A stretch of DNA of 64,000 nucleotides from contig NZ_JQNR01000003.1 in the NCBI RefSeq assembly GCF_000745345.1, positions 496,001 through 560,000 on the forward strand, in the 5' to 3' direction. Shown here one piece after another: positions 24,819 through 33,931 of this stretch (the stretch's first letter is position 1; each line of letters starts with the position of its first letter). Position numbers and translations under genes: made by a program. The stretch comes from Actinacidiphila yeochonensis CN732. GTDB taxonomy: Bacteria; Actinomycetota; Actinomycetes; Streptomycetales; Streptomycetaceae. Under the pieces are notes generated by a model. It saw nothing but the letters and a program-made list of their open reading frames with translations, did no database searches and was not told the origin of the DNA.

Positions 24819-25844
24819 ATGACACGACGACTTGCTGAGGTGGCGAAGAAGGTCGGGGTGAGCGAGGCCACCGTCAGCCGGGTGCTGAACGGTAAGCCGG
24901 GCGTCTCCGACGCGACCCGGGCCGCGGTCCTCACCGCCCTCGACGTGCTCGGGTACGAACGGCCCACCCAGCTGCGCGGCGAACGCGCCCGGCTGGTCGG
25001 CATGGTCATGCCCGAGCTGCAGAACCCGATCTTCCCCGCCTTCGCGGAGGTCGTCGGCGGGGCGCTCGCCCAGCAGGGGTTCACCCCGGTGCTGTGCACC
25101 CAGACCGCGGGCGGCGTGTCGGAGGCCGACTACGTGGAACTGCTGCTCCAGCAGCACGTGTCCGGCGTGGTCTTCTTCGGCGGCCTCTACGCCCAGGCCG
25201 AGTCGCCGCACGACCACTACGCCCGGCTCGCCGAGCGGAACCTGCCGACGGTGCTGATGAACGCGGCCATCGACCACCTCGACTTCCCCCGGGTGTCGTG
25301 CGACGACGGGGTGGCCGTCGAGCAGGCCATGAACCACCTGATCTCGCTCGGCCACCAGCGGATCGCCATGGTGCTGGGCCCGCCGGACCACGTGCCGTCC
25401 CGCCGCAAGCTGTCGGCGGCCCGCCGCGTCGACCCCTCGGTGACCGTGGAGCACGCGCTGTTCACCCTGGAGGGCGGCCAGGCCGCGGCCAGCCGGCTGC
25501 TGGGGCGCGGCATCACGGCGTTCATCTGCGCCTCCGACCTGCTCGCGCTGGGCACCATCCGGGCCGCGCGGCGCCGCCGGCTGTCGGTGCCGGAGGACGT
25601 GTCGGTGATCGGGTACGACGACTCCTCGCTGATGAACTGCACCGAGCCCCCGCTGACCACGGTCCGCCAGCCGATCGAGGCGATGGGACGGGCCGCCGTG
25701 GACCTGCTGGCCGGGGAGATCAGCGGAACCCCCGTCGACCACGACGAGCTGTTCTTCGAGCCCGAGTTGGTGGTGCGCGGCTCCACCGGCCCGGCCCGCG
25801 ACGCCTCCGCCCGCATCCCGCATCCGGACCGCGCCAACGTCTGA
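24819..25844 (+). CDS. malR: MalR, LacI-family repressor of maltose/maltodextrin genes
   Basis: 341 residues. The N-terminal LacI helix-turn-helix and hinge read RRLAEVAKKVGVSEATVSRV-LNGKPGVSD. The periplasmic-binding-type sensor follows: GMVMPELQNPIFPAFAEVVG, ASDLLALGTIRAARRRRLSV, PEDVSVIGYDDSSLMNCTEP-PLTTVRQP. This closely resembles S. coelicolor MalR, the maltose-responsive repressor of malEFG. The segment after HVPSRRKLSAARRVDPS looks a few residues shorter than in relatives. It precedes malEFG-aglA in the same orientation with an 853-bp gap. Confidence 0.85.
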   Translation: MTRRLAEVAKKVGVSEATVSRVLNGKPGVSDATRAAVLTALDVLGYERPTQLRGERARLVGMVMPELQNPIFPAFAEVVGGALAQQGFTPVLCTQTAGGVSEADYVELLLQQHVSGVVFFGGLYAQAESPHDHYARLAERNLPTVLMNAAIDHLDFPRVSCDDGVAVEQAMNHLISLGHQRIAMVLGPPDHVPSRRKLSAARRVDPSVTVEHALFTLEGGQAAASRLLGRGITAFICASDLLALGTIRAARRRRLSVPEDVSVIGYDDSSLMNCTEPPLTTVRQPIEAMGRAAVDLLAGEISGTPVDHDELFFEPELVVRGSTGPARDASARIPHPDRANV

Positions 25845-26012
25845 CCCGCGGGCGTAGGGAGGACGGACCGGCCCGGACACCCGGAGGCCGCGCGCCCCTG
25901 GGAGTCCGGGCCCGACGCGGCGCGCCCGCCCGCCCGTTCCGCGAGCCGGCAGCCGCCCCCTCACGGCCCGGGCCCCGGCCGAGCGCCCGCCCCGCCCCCG
26001 CGACCCTTCCGT

Positions 26013-26041
26013 GCCCCCGCCGCCGCACCGGCGGCGGGGGC
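26013..26041. terminator. Terminator hairpin downstream of malR
   Basis: A perfect 13-bp stem (26013-26025 with 26029-26041) around the loop CAC, 169 bases past the malR stop. It is a very stable GC stem without a T tail. Confidence 0.7.
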
Positions 26042-26122
26042 GCGGCCGCGCCGGGGCCCGGCACCTTCGCGCCCCGCACCCAGCGCCCCGCCAACGGCGT
26101 GGCGCCGCCCGCCCAGGCCCGG

Positions 26123-26180
26123 CCTGAGGCCCCGCCTGAGGCCCCGCCCGAGGCCCACCGAAGCCCCGCCTGAGGCCCGC
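26123..26180. repeat. 12-bp imperfect tandem repeat
   Basis: Unit CCTGAGGCCCCG, perfect at 26123-26134 and 26135-26146, then degenerate copies to 26180. It is intergenic. Confidence 0.6.
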
Positions 26181-26532
26181 CCGCGACCCGCCGCCGGCGA
26201 GCAAGCAGCCGCAAACGGCCGTACTCCGCGCGCAGGGCGCCCGATGGCAGCGGACAGCAACCGCTTGCGGGCCGCGACAGCCGCCGGCCGTGGCGGGGTG
26301 CTGCCGCGAAGCTGCCCGAAATCCGCCGCAACCCACCGCAACCCGCCGTCCACCGCCGCCGCCCGGTGCCGTCCGCATCGCGTTGCGCCGGGCCGCGACA
26401 CGGCGTCGGAGCGGCCGCCGGGGGTGCGCGGGGGCGGCGGTGGCGGCGTCGGCGCAGGTCGCACGCGGGTGCGTGAACACGCCATGACGTCCGGGGCCGT
26501 GGCTCTCCCTCTCGTAACCGAGTCGTGTCTTT

Positions 26533-26543
26533 GCGAAATTCGC
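26533..26543. promoter_or_regulatory. Operator-like palindrome in malE promoter region
   Basis: GCGAAATTCGC, perfect, about 155 bases before the malE start, with another TTGCG at 26552-26556. The TTGCG/CGCAA halves are shared with the malR-upstream operator, so MalR is the likely binder. Confidence 0.45.
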
Positions 26544-26697
26544 GCGACATCTTGCGGCCATCTATCGGGTTAAGTACGTTGAGCCAACCCGGGACGGCGG
26601 CGCGGCAACTGCGCCGGACCGCATGCGCACCCACGTGCCGCGGGGGTCCCAGAACGCAGTCCAAAGACGCGCAGTGGTTCAGGGGAAGGGTTGGAAG

Positions 26698-28113
26698 ATG
26701 AGCAGAACCGGCTACCGCCGACTGGTCGCAGTCGCGCTTGTCGCAGGCATCGGGCTGACCGGCGCCGCGTGTTCGAACAGCAAGGGCGGCAACTCCGGCG
26801 GCAACTCCGGGGGCGGCAAGGCCGACAAGGCGAGCGCCTCCACCCCCTTGGACCCGAAGACCAAGGTCACCATCAGTGTCGACTGCGAGCCGCCGGTCAC
26901 CAAGAAGGCGGAGCGCAAGGAGTGGACCGAGGACGTCGCGGCGTTCAACAAGATCTACCCGAACGTCACGATCAAGAGCATCGACACCTACCCCTGCGAG
27001 GACACCGACAAGTTCACGGCGCAGCTCCAGGGCAAGACCGAGGCGAACGTCTTCTACAGCTACGTCACCGACCTCAACCAGGTCCTCGACGCCGGCCAGG
27101 CCGCGGACATCACGCCGTACGTGACCGCCACGTCGGTGCCCAACCTGCCGAACATCGACAAGGGCGCCCTCGACATCCTCACCGACAGCGGCAAGCTGTA
27201 CGGCCTGCCGACCACGAACTACTCGATGGGCCTGATCTACAACCGCAAGATCTTCCAGGAGGCGGGGCTCGACCCGAACAGCCCGCCCACCACCTGGGAC
27301 CAGGTCCGCCAGGACGCCAAGACCATCCAGGACAAGCTCGGCAGCAAGGGCATCCACGGCTTCTTCGAGTACGGCGCCGGCAACCAGGGCGGCTGGCACC
27401 TGACCTCCGCGCTGTACGGCGAGGGCAACAGCGTGGTCAGTGCCGACGGCACCAAGGCCACCTTCAACTCGCCCGAGGCGAAGCAGATCCTGCAGACCAT
27501 CCACGACATGCGCTGGGTCGACCACAGCACGCCGGACAGCCCCGGCAAGGCGTGGGGCGAGAGCCAGAAGGCGATGGGCGCCGGCCAGATCGGCATGTAC
27601 CTGGCCGCGCCGGACGACATCACGCTGATGGTGCAGCAGTACGGCGGCAACTACGAGGACCTCGGCATGGGCCCGATCCCCGGCGAGAAGACCTCACTGA
27701 GCGGCGGCAACGACTACTTCTTCAAGTCGTCCGACACCCCCGACCAGATCAAGGCCGGCATCGCCTGGCTCAACTTCAAGTTCCTCACCAACGGCAAGGG
27801 CCAGTTCGACTACGCCCGCACCAAGGCGGACGGCCTGCCGGTCGGCCTGCCGCAGCCGTTCTTCTTCACCGGCCCGGCGAAGGCCACCGACACCGCGGAC
27901 AAGACCAAGTACGCCACCGTCCCGGTGCAGAACTTCACGTCCTACGTGGACGCGCAGGTGCCGGTGAAGGGCGAGCCGCCGAACGCGCAGAAGCTGTACA
28001 CCGTCCTCGACACCGTGATGTCGGGCGTGCTGACCAACAAGAACGCGAACATCGACAAGCTGCTGTCCACCGCCGAGGGCCAGGCCAACCAGCTGCTGGC
28101 CGCCGGCCAGTAG
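26698..28113 (+). CDS. malE: Sugar ABC transporter solute-binding lipoprotein (MalE position)
   Basis: 471 residues, ATG 26698 after GGGGAAGGG. The lipoprotein signal peptide ends LTGAAC with Cys near residue 23, followed by a flexible Gly/Ser/Asn stretch (SNSKGGNSGGNSGGGKADK). The family-1 extracellular binding fold is visible: VAAFNKIYPNVTIKSID, YGLPTTNYSMGLIYNRKIF, GKAWGESQKAMGAGQIGMYL, GGNDYFFKSSDTPDQIKAGI. A Cys pair (DCEPPV, YPCEDTD) may form a disulfide. Its position after malR and before two permeases and an alpha-glucosidase indicates maltose or another alpha-glucoside as ligand. It is longer than the typical Streptomyces MalE (about 420 residues), so the exact sugar is uncertain. 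Confidence 0.75.
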   Translation: MSRTGYRRLVAVALVAGIGLTGAACSNSKGGNSGGNSGGGKADKASASTPLDPKTKVTISVDCEPPVTKKAERKEWTEDVAAFNKIYPNVTIKSIDTYPCEDTDKFTAQLQGKTEANVFYSYVTDLNQVLDAGQAADITPYVTATSVPNLPNIDKGALDILTDSGKLYGLPTTNYSMGLIYNRKIFQEAGLDPNSPPTTWDQVRQDAKTIQDKLGSKGIHGFFEYGAGNQGGWHLTSALYGEGNSVVSADGTKATFNSPEAKQILQTIHDMRWVDHSTPDSPGKAWGESQKAMGAGQIGMYLAAPDDITLMVQQYGGNYEDLGMGPIPGEKTSLSGGNDYFFKSSDTPDQIKAGIAWLNFKFLTNGKGQFDYARTKADGLPVGLPQPFFFTGPAKATDTADKTKYATVPVQNFTSYVDAQVPVKGEPPNAQKLYTVLDTVMSGVLTNKNANIDKLLSTAEGQANQLLAAGQ

Positions 28114-28136
28114 CCCCTCCCGCCCCGTGGGGGCCG

Positions 28137-28156
28137 CCGGACCGGCCACGGTCCGG
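28137..28156 (+). terminator. Hairpin between malE and malF
   Basis: CCGGACCG (28137-28144) pairs perfectly with CGGTCCGG (28149-28156) around GCCA, 24 bases past the malE stop. A hairpin here commonly gives more binding protein than permease by stabilising or ending the upstream mRNA. Confidence 0.55.
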
Positions 28157-28220
28157 ACCGGCCCCACGGGCGCCGGCCGGGCCGCCGCACCGCGCGGGTC
28201 CGGCACCGCGCAGGACCCCG

Positions 28221-28284
28221 CCGCGCGAGAACCGCACCGCGCGAGAACCGCACCGCGCGAGAACCGCACCGCGCGAGAACCGCA
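28221..28284. repeat. Four perfect 16-bp tandem repeats in malE-malF spacer
   Basis: Unit CCGCGCGAGAACCGCA repeated exactly four times, with a degenerate half copy before. It is non-coding and lies between the hairpin and the malF ribosome site (GAGGAG at 28311-28316). Copy number probably varies between strains. Confidence 0.85.
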
Positions 28285-28322
28285 CAGCACCGCACCACCG
28301 ACTCCACCGTCGAGGAGCCCCC

Positions 28323-29279
28323 ATGGCGGCGACGACCGTCCCCGAGAAGACCTCCAGGCGCCACCCCGGGCGGCGCCCCGCCGGCCCGCGGTCCACGGCC
28401 GCCGGCAGCGGCATGAGCCGCCGGCTGCGCGGCAACATCCAGGCGTACGGCTTCCTGGTCGGCGCCCTCCTGTGCTTCGGGTTCTTCTCCTGGTACCCGA
28501 TGGTCCGGGAGTTCGTCATGAGCTTCCAGCGCACCCGGCGCGGTGTGACCACCTGGGTGGGCCTGCGGAACTTCAAGACCGTCTACCACGACCCGTACTT
28601 CTGGACCGCGTGGCGGAACACCGCGCTGTTCACCCTGTACGCGCTGGTGATCGGCTTCGCGGTGCCGTTCCTGGTGGCGATCCTGCTCAACGAGCTGCGG
28701 CACGCCCGCGCCTACCTGCGCGTTCTGGTCTACCTGCCGGTGATGCTGCCGCCGGTGGCCGGCGCGCTGCTCTTCAAGTACTTCTACGACCCGGAGTACG
28801 GGCTCTTCAACCACATCCTCAAGGCCGTCCACCTGCCGACCTCGCAGTGGCTGGACTCCCCGCACACCGCGCTCATCTCCGTGGTGATCGCCGCCACCTG
28901 GATGAGCATGGGCAGCGCCACCCTGATCTACCTGGCCGCCCTGCAGAACATCCCCGGCGAGCTGTACGAGGCCGCCGACCTCGACGGCGCCGGGCTGCTC
29001 CGCAAGATCTGGCACGTCACCGTCCCGCAGACCCGGCTGGTGCTCTCGCTGATGCTGCTGCTCCAGGTCGTGGCCACCATGCAGGAGTTCACCAACGTGT
29101 TCCTGATGGCCGGCGGCAACGGCCCGCAGAACTCCACCACCACCGTCGTCTACATGATCTACCAGTACGGATACCACTACGACAATTTCAACGGCGCCGC
29201 GGTACTGGGCCTGTTCCTGATGCTGGTGCTGATCTGCTTCTCCGGCCTCTACACCCGGCTCAGCCGGAACAGCGACTAG
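28323..29279 (+). CDS. malF: Sugar ABC transporter permease (MalF position)
   Basis: 318 residues. A basic head of about 38 residues is followed by six predicted membrane segments starting IQAYGFLVGALLCFGFFSWY. The binding-protein-dependent permease loop near 215 (EAADLDGAGLLRKIWHVTVP) matches the EAA motif that docks on the ATPase. An ATP-binding subunit is not encoded here; Streptomyces sugar importers commonly share the distant ATPase MsiK. RBS GAGGAG at seven bases. Confidence 0.85.
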   Translation: MAATTVPEKTSRRHPGRRPAGPRSTAAGSGMSRRLRGNIQAYGFLVGALLCFGFFSWYPMVREFVMSFQRTRRGVTTWVGLRNFKTVYHDPYFWTAWRNTALFTLYALVIGFAVPFLVAILLNELRHARAYLRVLVYLPVMLPPVAGALLFKYFYDPEYGLFNHILKAVHLPTSQWLDSPHTALISVVIAATWMSMGSATLIYLAALQNIPGELYEAADLDGAGLLRKIWHVTVPQTRLVLSLMLLLQVVATMQEFTNVFLMAGGNGPQNSTTTVVYMIYQYGYHYDNFNGAAVLGLFLMLVLICFSGLYTRLSRNSD

Positions 29280-29294
29280 GGACGGGACTTCGAC

Positions 29295-30185
29295 ATGGCT
29301 GAGTTCACCCCGCAGACCCGGACGCTGATCTCGTCCGCCGCGCTCTCCCGAGGCAGGGGCAAGGTCGTCTACTGGACGGTCCTGTCCGTCGTGCTGGTGG
29401 TCTTCACCCTGGTCTTCATCGGACCGCTGTACTGGATGGCGACCAGCGGCTTCAAGGACGTCCACGAGGTCGTGCACAACCCGCCGACGCTCTTCCCGCA
29501 CCACGCGCACCCGGCCAACTACAAGACGGCCTGGACCCAGTTGCAACTGGCCAAGCTGCTGTGGAACACGGTGTACTACGCGTTCGGCGCGCTCTTCTTC
29601 CAGCTCGTCTTCGACGTGGCGGCCGCGTACGCGCTGTCCAAGCTGCGGCCGGTGCTGGGCAACATCGTGCTCGGCGCGATGCTCATCACGCTGATGATCC
29701 CGGCGGCGGTGCTGGTGGTCCCGCAGTACATGACGGTGCTGGACCTGCCGCTGCTGCACGTCAACCTGATCAACCACCCGTGGGCGATCTGGCTGCCCAC
29801 CGTGGCCAACGGCTTCAACATCTTCCTGCTGAAGCGGTTCTTCGACTCCATACCGGAGGACCTGATGGCGGCCGCGGCCATCGACGGCGCCGGTCCGCTG
29901 CGCACCCTGTGGTCGGTGGTCCTGCCGATGTCCCGGCCGATCCTCGGCGTGGTGTCGATCTTCGCCGTGGTGAACGTCTGGAAGGACTTCCTCTGGCCGA
30001 TGCTGGTGGAGCCCGACCCGACAAAGCAGCCGATCAACATCGGTATCCAGTCGCTCTCGCAGGGTGTGCCGGAGAACGTGCTGATCGCCGCGCTGGCGAT
30101 CTCCGCGGTGCCGACCCTGCTGATCTTCCTGCTCTTCCAGCGCAACATCATGTCCGGCCTGACCGCGGGCAGCCTCAAGGGCTGA
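29295..30185 (+). CDS. malG: Sugar ABC transporter permease (MalG position)
   Basis: 296 residues, six membrane segments (first: VVYWTVLSVVLVVFTLVFIG). The EAA-type loop AAAAIDGAGPLRTLWSVVLP is near 195, and the C-terminus ends in FQRNIMSGLTAGSLKG, a typical MalG/LacG ending. It begins 15 bases after malF and is co-transcribed. With malF it forms the transmembrane pore of the importer. Confidence 0.87.
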   Translation: MAEFTPQTRTLISSAALSRGRGKVVYWTVLSVVLVVFTLVFIGPLYWMATSGFKDVHEVVHNPPTLFPHHAHPANYKTAWTQLQLAKLLWNTVYYAFGALFFQLVFDVAAAYALSKLRPVLGNIVLGAMLITLMIPAAVLVVPQYMTVLDLPLLHVNLINHPWAIWLPTVANGFNIFLLKRFFDSIPEDLMAAAAIDGAGPLRTLWSVVLPMSRPILGVVSIFAVVNVWKDFLWPMLVEPDPTKQPINIGIQSLSQGVPENVLIAALAISAVPTLLIFLLFQRNIMSGLTAGSLKG

Positions 30186-30283
30186 TCCCCCGCGGCCACC
30201 GCCCGGCGCCCCGGCACCACCGCCGGCGCCCCGCACCCCGGTGGAGCCCGGCCCGGTCCAGCACGCCCCACCCACGAAGCACT

Positions 30284-30330
30284 CCGCCGCCGGCCTCATC
30301 CGACATCCCCGCCAACGGGGCCGGCGGCGG
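30284..30330 (+). other. Long inverted repeat just upstream of the alpha-glucosidase gene
   Basis: CCGCCGCCGGCC (30284-30295) pairs perfectly with GGCCGGCGGCGG (30319-30330) around a 23-base loop, ending 28 bases before GTG 30359. It may separate malG from aglA expression. Confidence 0.45.
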
Positions 30331-30358
30331 GGTCCCACCTGCCCGAAAGGACGTTGAC

Positions 30359-32002
30359 GTGGCAGACACCCCTCAGCCCGAGGCCGACGAGAACTGGTGG
30401 CGCGGCGCGGTCATCTACCAGGTCTATCCGCGGAGTTTCACCGACGGCAACGGCGACGGCACCGGGGACCTCTCCGGTGTGCGCTCCCGGCTGCCGTACC
30501 TCGCCGAGCTGGGCGTCGACGCCCTGTGGTTCAACCCCTGGTACCCCTCGCCGATGGCCGACGGCGGCTACGACGTGGCCGACTACCGCGACGTCGAGCC
30601 GGTCTTCGGCACCCTCGCGGAGGCCGAGAAGCTGATCTCCGAGGCGCTGGCCCTGGGCATCCGGACGATCATCGACATCGTGCCGAACCACGTCTCGGCC
30701 GACCACCCCTGGTTCGGCGAGGCGCTGGCCGGCGGCCCCGGCTCGCCGGCCCGGGAGCGGTTCTGGTTCCGCCCGGGCCGCGGCGAGGGCGGCGAACTGC
30801 CGCCGAACAACTGGCCGTCGCAGTTCGGCGGCCCGGCCTGGACCCGGACCGTGGACCCGGACGGCACGCCCGGCGACTGGTTCCTCAACCTCTTCGACTC
30901 CCGGCAGCCGGACCTGAACTGGAACCACCCGGACGTGCGGGCCGAGCACGAGGACATCCTGCGGTTCTGGTTCGACCGGGGGGCCGGCGGGGTGCGCATC
31001 GACTCGGCGGCGATGGTCTGGAAGGACCCGCTGCTGCCCGACCTCGCCGAGGACCCGTCGGCGGTGCCGCACCCGTACATCGACCACGACGAGCTGCACG
31101 ACATCTACCGCGGCTGGCGCCGGATCGCCGACTCCTACCCGGGCGGCCGCATCCTGGTCGGCGAGGTGTGGCTGCCGGACGCCGAGCGGTTCGCCCGCTA
31201 CCTGCGCCCCGACGAGATGCACACCGCCTTCAACTTCGACTTCCTGGCCTGCCCCTGGGAGCCGGCCCGGCTGCGCGCCTCGATCGACACCACGCTGGCC
31301 GCGCACGCCCCGGTCAGCGCCCCGGCCACCTGGGTGCTGTGCAACCACGACGTGACCCGCACGGCCACCCGCTACGGCCGGGCCGACACCGGGTTCGACT
31401 TCGCCACCAAGGCGTTCGGGGTGCCCACCGACCTGGAGCTGGGCACCCGGCGGGCGCGGGCGGCGGCGCTGCTGACGCTGGCGCTGCCCGGCTCGGTCTA
31501 CCTCTACCAGGGCGAGGAGCTGGGGCTGCCGGAGGCCGAGGACATCCCGACCGACCGGCTCCAGGACCCGATGTACCTGCGCTCGGGCGGCACCAACCCG
31601 GGCCGCGACGGCTGCCGGGTGCCGCTGCCGTGGGCGGGGGACGTGCCCCCGTTCGGCTTCGGCCCGGCGGGGTCGGCCGAGCCGTGGCTGCCGCAGCCGG
31701 CGGACTGGGCGGCGCGCACCGCCGAAGCCCAGGCGGCCGACCCGGACTCGATGCTCTCCCTGTACCGGGCCGCGGTACGGCTGCGCGCGGCCGAACCGGG
31801 TCTGGGCGACGGCCCCATGGACTGGCTGGACACGCCCCCGGAGGTGCTGGCCTTCCGCCGCGCCGGGGGCTTCGCCTGCGTGGCCAACCTCGCCGCCGAC
31901 CCTGCCGAACTGCCGCCGCACGCCGAGCTGCTCCTCGCCTCGGGCCCGCTCGCGGAGGACGGCCGCCTCCCCCGGGACACGGCGGTCTGGCTGCGCCTCT
32001 GA
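30359..32002 (+). CDS. aglA: GH13 alpha-glucosidase
   Basis: 547 residues from GTG 30359 (AAAGGA upstream). The GH13 alpha-amylase fold shows all its signatures: QVYPRSFTDGNGDGTGDLSG near 21, DIVPNHVS at 106-113, nucleophile Asp215 in GVRIDSAAM, acid/base Glu269 in ILVGEVWL, and the third acid Asp331 in LCNHDVTR. No signal peptide, so it works in the cytoplasm on sugars imported by malEFG, cleaving terminal alpha-1,4 glucose. The C-terminus is short, with a small beta domain (LLASGPLAEDGRLPRDTAVW). It is the fifth gene of the locus, like S. coelicolor aglA. Confidence 0.88.
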   Translation: MADTPQPEADENWWRGAVIYQVYPRSFTDGNGDGTGDLSGVRSRLPYLAELGVDALWFNPWYPSPMADGGYDVADYRDVEPVFGTLAEAEKLISEALALGIRTIIDIVPNHVSADHPWFGEALAGGPGSPARERFWFRPGRGEGGELPPNNWPSQFGGPAWTRTVDPDGTPGDWFLNLFDSRQPDLNWNHPDVRAEHEDILRFWFDRGAGGVRIDSAAMVWKDPLLPDLAEDPSAVPHPYIDHDELHDIYRGWRRIADSYPGGRILVGEVWLPDAERFARYLRPDEMHTAFNFDFLACPWEPARLRASIDTTLAAHAPVSAPATWVLCNHDVTRTATRYGRADTGFDFATKAFGVPTDLELGTRRARAAALLTLALPGSVYLYQGEELGLPEAEDIPTDRLQDPMYLRSGGTNPGRDGCRVPLPWAGDVPPFGFGPAGSAEPWLPQPADWAARTAEAQAADPDSMLSLYRAAVRLRAAEPGLGDGPMDWLDTPPEVLAFRRAGGFACVANLAADPAELPPHAELLLASGPLAEDGRLPRDTAVWLRL

Positions 32003-32038
32003 CACCCGCGCCGGAACGCCGGCCGTCCCGTACACCGT

Positions 32039-32064
32039 CGGCCGGGGCCCCTTCCCCCCGGCCG
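32039..32064. terminator. Terminator hairpin after aglA
   Basis: CGGCCGGGG (32039-32047) and CCCCGGCCG (32056-32064), nine perfect pairs, eight-base loop, 37 bases past the stop. Confidence 0.55.
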
Positions 32065-32268
32065 GCGGTTCGGCGCGCGCGGGGCTCCGGGTCACGCGCC
32101 GGGGGCCTGGGTCCCGGGGGCCTGGCGTCCCTGAGTCCCGGCGCGGTGCCCGGGGGCCGCCGAGCCGAGGCTCCGTCGCGCCGCTTCCGTTTCCGACCAT
32201 CCGTCAGGACAGCCCTCAGGCGGTCGGCTTCACGACCATCTCCCGCATGTCCAACCGGAGTTGAGCAC

Positions 32269-32290
32269 GATACAAGACACCCCCGTATCG
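32269..32290. promoter_or_regulatory. Inverted repeat CGATAC-N10-GTATCG before MFS gene
   Basis: Perfect 6-bp arms, 22-42 bases upstream of ATG 32312. The gene has no ribosome site and a possible -10 TACGCT at 32299-32304, so its mRNA may be leaderless and this site would sit on the promoter. The TetR encoded downstream (33928) is the likely ligand-sensing binder. Confidence 0.5.
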
Positions 32291-32311
32291 AAAAGATGTA
32301 CGCTGCTTTTC

Positions 32312-33931
32312 ATGGCCGATGATGGGAAAAGCACAAAAAACGTGCCGGGGGCGTCGGCGCACCATGTGCCGGAAGCGATCCACCGGCGCCGCTGGGCGAT
32401 TCTGACCGTGCTGCTGTTCAGCCTCCTCGTGGTGGTGCTGGACAACTCGATCCTCAACGTGGCGATGAAGACCATCGCCCAGCCCGCTCCGATCGGACTC
32501 GGCTCCAGCCAGAGCCAGTTGGAGTGGGCGATCAACTCCTACACGCTGGTCTTCGCCGGACTGCTCTTCACCGCCGGGCTGCTCGGCGACCTGCTGGGCC
32601 GCAAGAAGGTGCTGCTCTTCGGCATGTTCGTGTTCGGCGCGGGCTCCGCGCTGTCCGCGTTCGCCGGCTCGTCGGGTGAACTCATCGCCTGGCGCGGCGT
32701 GATGGGCCTGGGCGGCGCGTTCATCCTGCCCGCCACGCTGGCGATCATCATGAACGTCTTCGAACGCGACGAGCAGCCGCGCGCGATCGGCATCTGGGCC
32801 GGCGTGGTCGGGCTGGCCATCGCGGTCGGCCCGATCACCGGCGGCCTGCTGCTCCAGCACTTCTGGTGGGGCTCGGTCTTCCTGGTGAACGTGCCCATCG
32901 TGGCGGCGGGGCTGGTCGCGATGTTCCTGATCGTCCCCGACTCCAAGGACCCGCGTCCGGGGCGGCTGGACCCGGTGGGCGTGGTGCTCTCCATCGCCGG
33001 CCTGGTGCTGCTGGTCTACGGCATCATCAAGGGCGGCCAGTACGGCGACTTCACCCGGCCCGAGGTGTGGACCACCTCCGTCGGCGGCGTCGTGGTGCTC
33101 GCCGCCTTCGTCTGGTACGAGGCCCGCTGCGACCACCCGGCCCTGGACGTCGGCTACTTCAGGAAGCGGCAGTTCTCCGCCTCCGTCGCCGCCATCGGCC
33201 TGGTCTTCTTCTCGCTGATGGGCGTCACCTTCTTCATCGTCTTCTACACCCAGTCGGTGCGCGGCTACAGCGCCCTCCAGTCGGGCCTGCTGCTGCTCCC
33301 GCTCGCCGTGGCGCAGATGGTCTTCGCGCCCCGGGCCCGCCTCCTGGTGGACCGGTTCGGCGCCCGCGCGGTGTGCACGGGCGGCATGGCGCTGGTGGGC
33401 CTGTCGTTCATCGGCTTCCTGCTGCTCGGCCGGCACACCGGGCTGTGGGTGCTCGAAGTGCTCTTCTTCCTGATGGGCACGGCCATGGCGCACGTGATGC
33501 CGCCCGCCACCGTGATGATCATGTCCTCGCTGCCGCGGGAGAAGGCCGGATCGGGCTCCGCGGTCAACAACACCTTCCGGCAGGTCGGCGGCGCCCTCGG
33601 CGTGGCCATTCTGGGCTCGCTGATGTCCACGGTCTACCGCGACCAGGTGAAGGGGCACCTCTCCGTGGTGCCCCCGGCCCGGCGGGGCGCGGCGGCCGAG
33701 TCGATCGAGGCCACGCTGGGCGCCGCGCAGCGGATGGGCGCGCGCGGCCAGGTGCTGGTGAAGCCGGCCGACGACGCGTTCCTGCACGCTATGCACGTCA
33801 CGGCGGTCGCCTCCGGCGCGGTGGCGCTGCTGGGCGCCGTGATCGCCCTGGTCTTCCTGCCCGCGAAGCCCCCCGCGGCCCCCACCACGGGCGGCGCGGA
33901 GGAGCGGGAGCTGGCCGGTGCGGAGTCGTGA
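32312..33931 (+). CDS. MFS drug exporter, DHA2/EmrB-QacA type (14 TM)
   Basis: 539 residues with about 14 membrane segments. Family blocks: [18 protein letters not shown] (motif with the intramembrane Asp), [37 protein letters not shown] (motif A), and [20 protein letters not shown]. Proton-driven export of drugs or secondary metabolites is expected. The start is ATG 32312 rather than the more upstream frame start, because the preceding bases hold promoter-like DNA. Its stop overlaps the tetR GTG (GTGA), making a transporter-regulator pair. Confidence 0.9.
   Translation: MADDGKSTKNVPGASAHHVPEAIHRRRWAILTVLLFSLLVVVLDNSILNVAMKTIAQPAPIGLGSSQSQLEWAINSYTLVFAGLLFTAGLLGDLLGRKKVLLFGMFVFGAGSALSAFAGSSGELIAWRGVMGLGGAFILPATLAIIMNVFERDEQPRAIGIWAGVVGLAIAVGPITGGLLLQHFWWGSVFLVNVPIVAAGLVAMFLIVPDSKDPRPGRLDPVGVVLSIAGLVLLVYGIIKGGQYGDFTRPEVWTTSVGGVVVLAAFVWYEARCDHPALDVGYFRKRQFSASVAAIGLVFFSLMGVTFFIVFYTQSVRGYSALQSGLLLLPLAVAQMVFAPRARLLVDRFGARAVCTGGMALVGLSFIGFLLLGRHTGLWVLEVLFFLMGTAMAHVMPPATVMIMSSLPREKAGSGSAVNNTFRQVGGALGVAILGSLMSTVYRDQVKGHLSVVPPARRGAAAESIEATLGAAQRMGARGQVLVKPADDAFLHAMHVTAVASGAVALLGAVIALVFLPAKPPAAPTTGGAEERELAGAES

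Larger units (their letters stand above)
25845..26697. other. 853-bp malR-malE intergenic region
   Basis: No gene supported. It holds the malR terminator hairpin (26013-26041), a 12-bp tandem repeat (26123-26180), very GC-rich spacer, and from about 26505 an A/T-richer promoter zone with an operator-like palindrome (26533-26543). Open frames on both strands here are compositional shadows. Confidence 0.6.

Noticed and set aside
24471-27525. Long minus-strand frames over malR and malE
   Set aside because: Low-complexity Arg/Gly/Ala translations with no domain; they oppose recognised genes.
28221-28284. Possible CRISPR array at the 16-bp repeats
   Set aside because: Units are back to back with no unique spacers.
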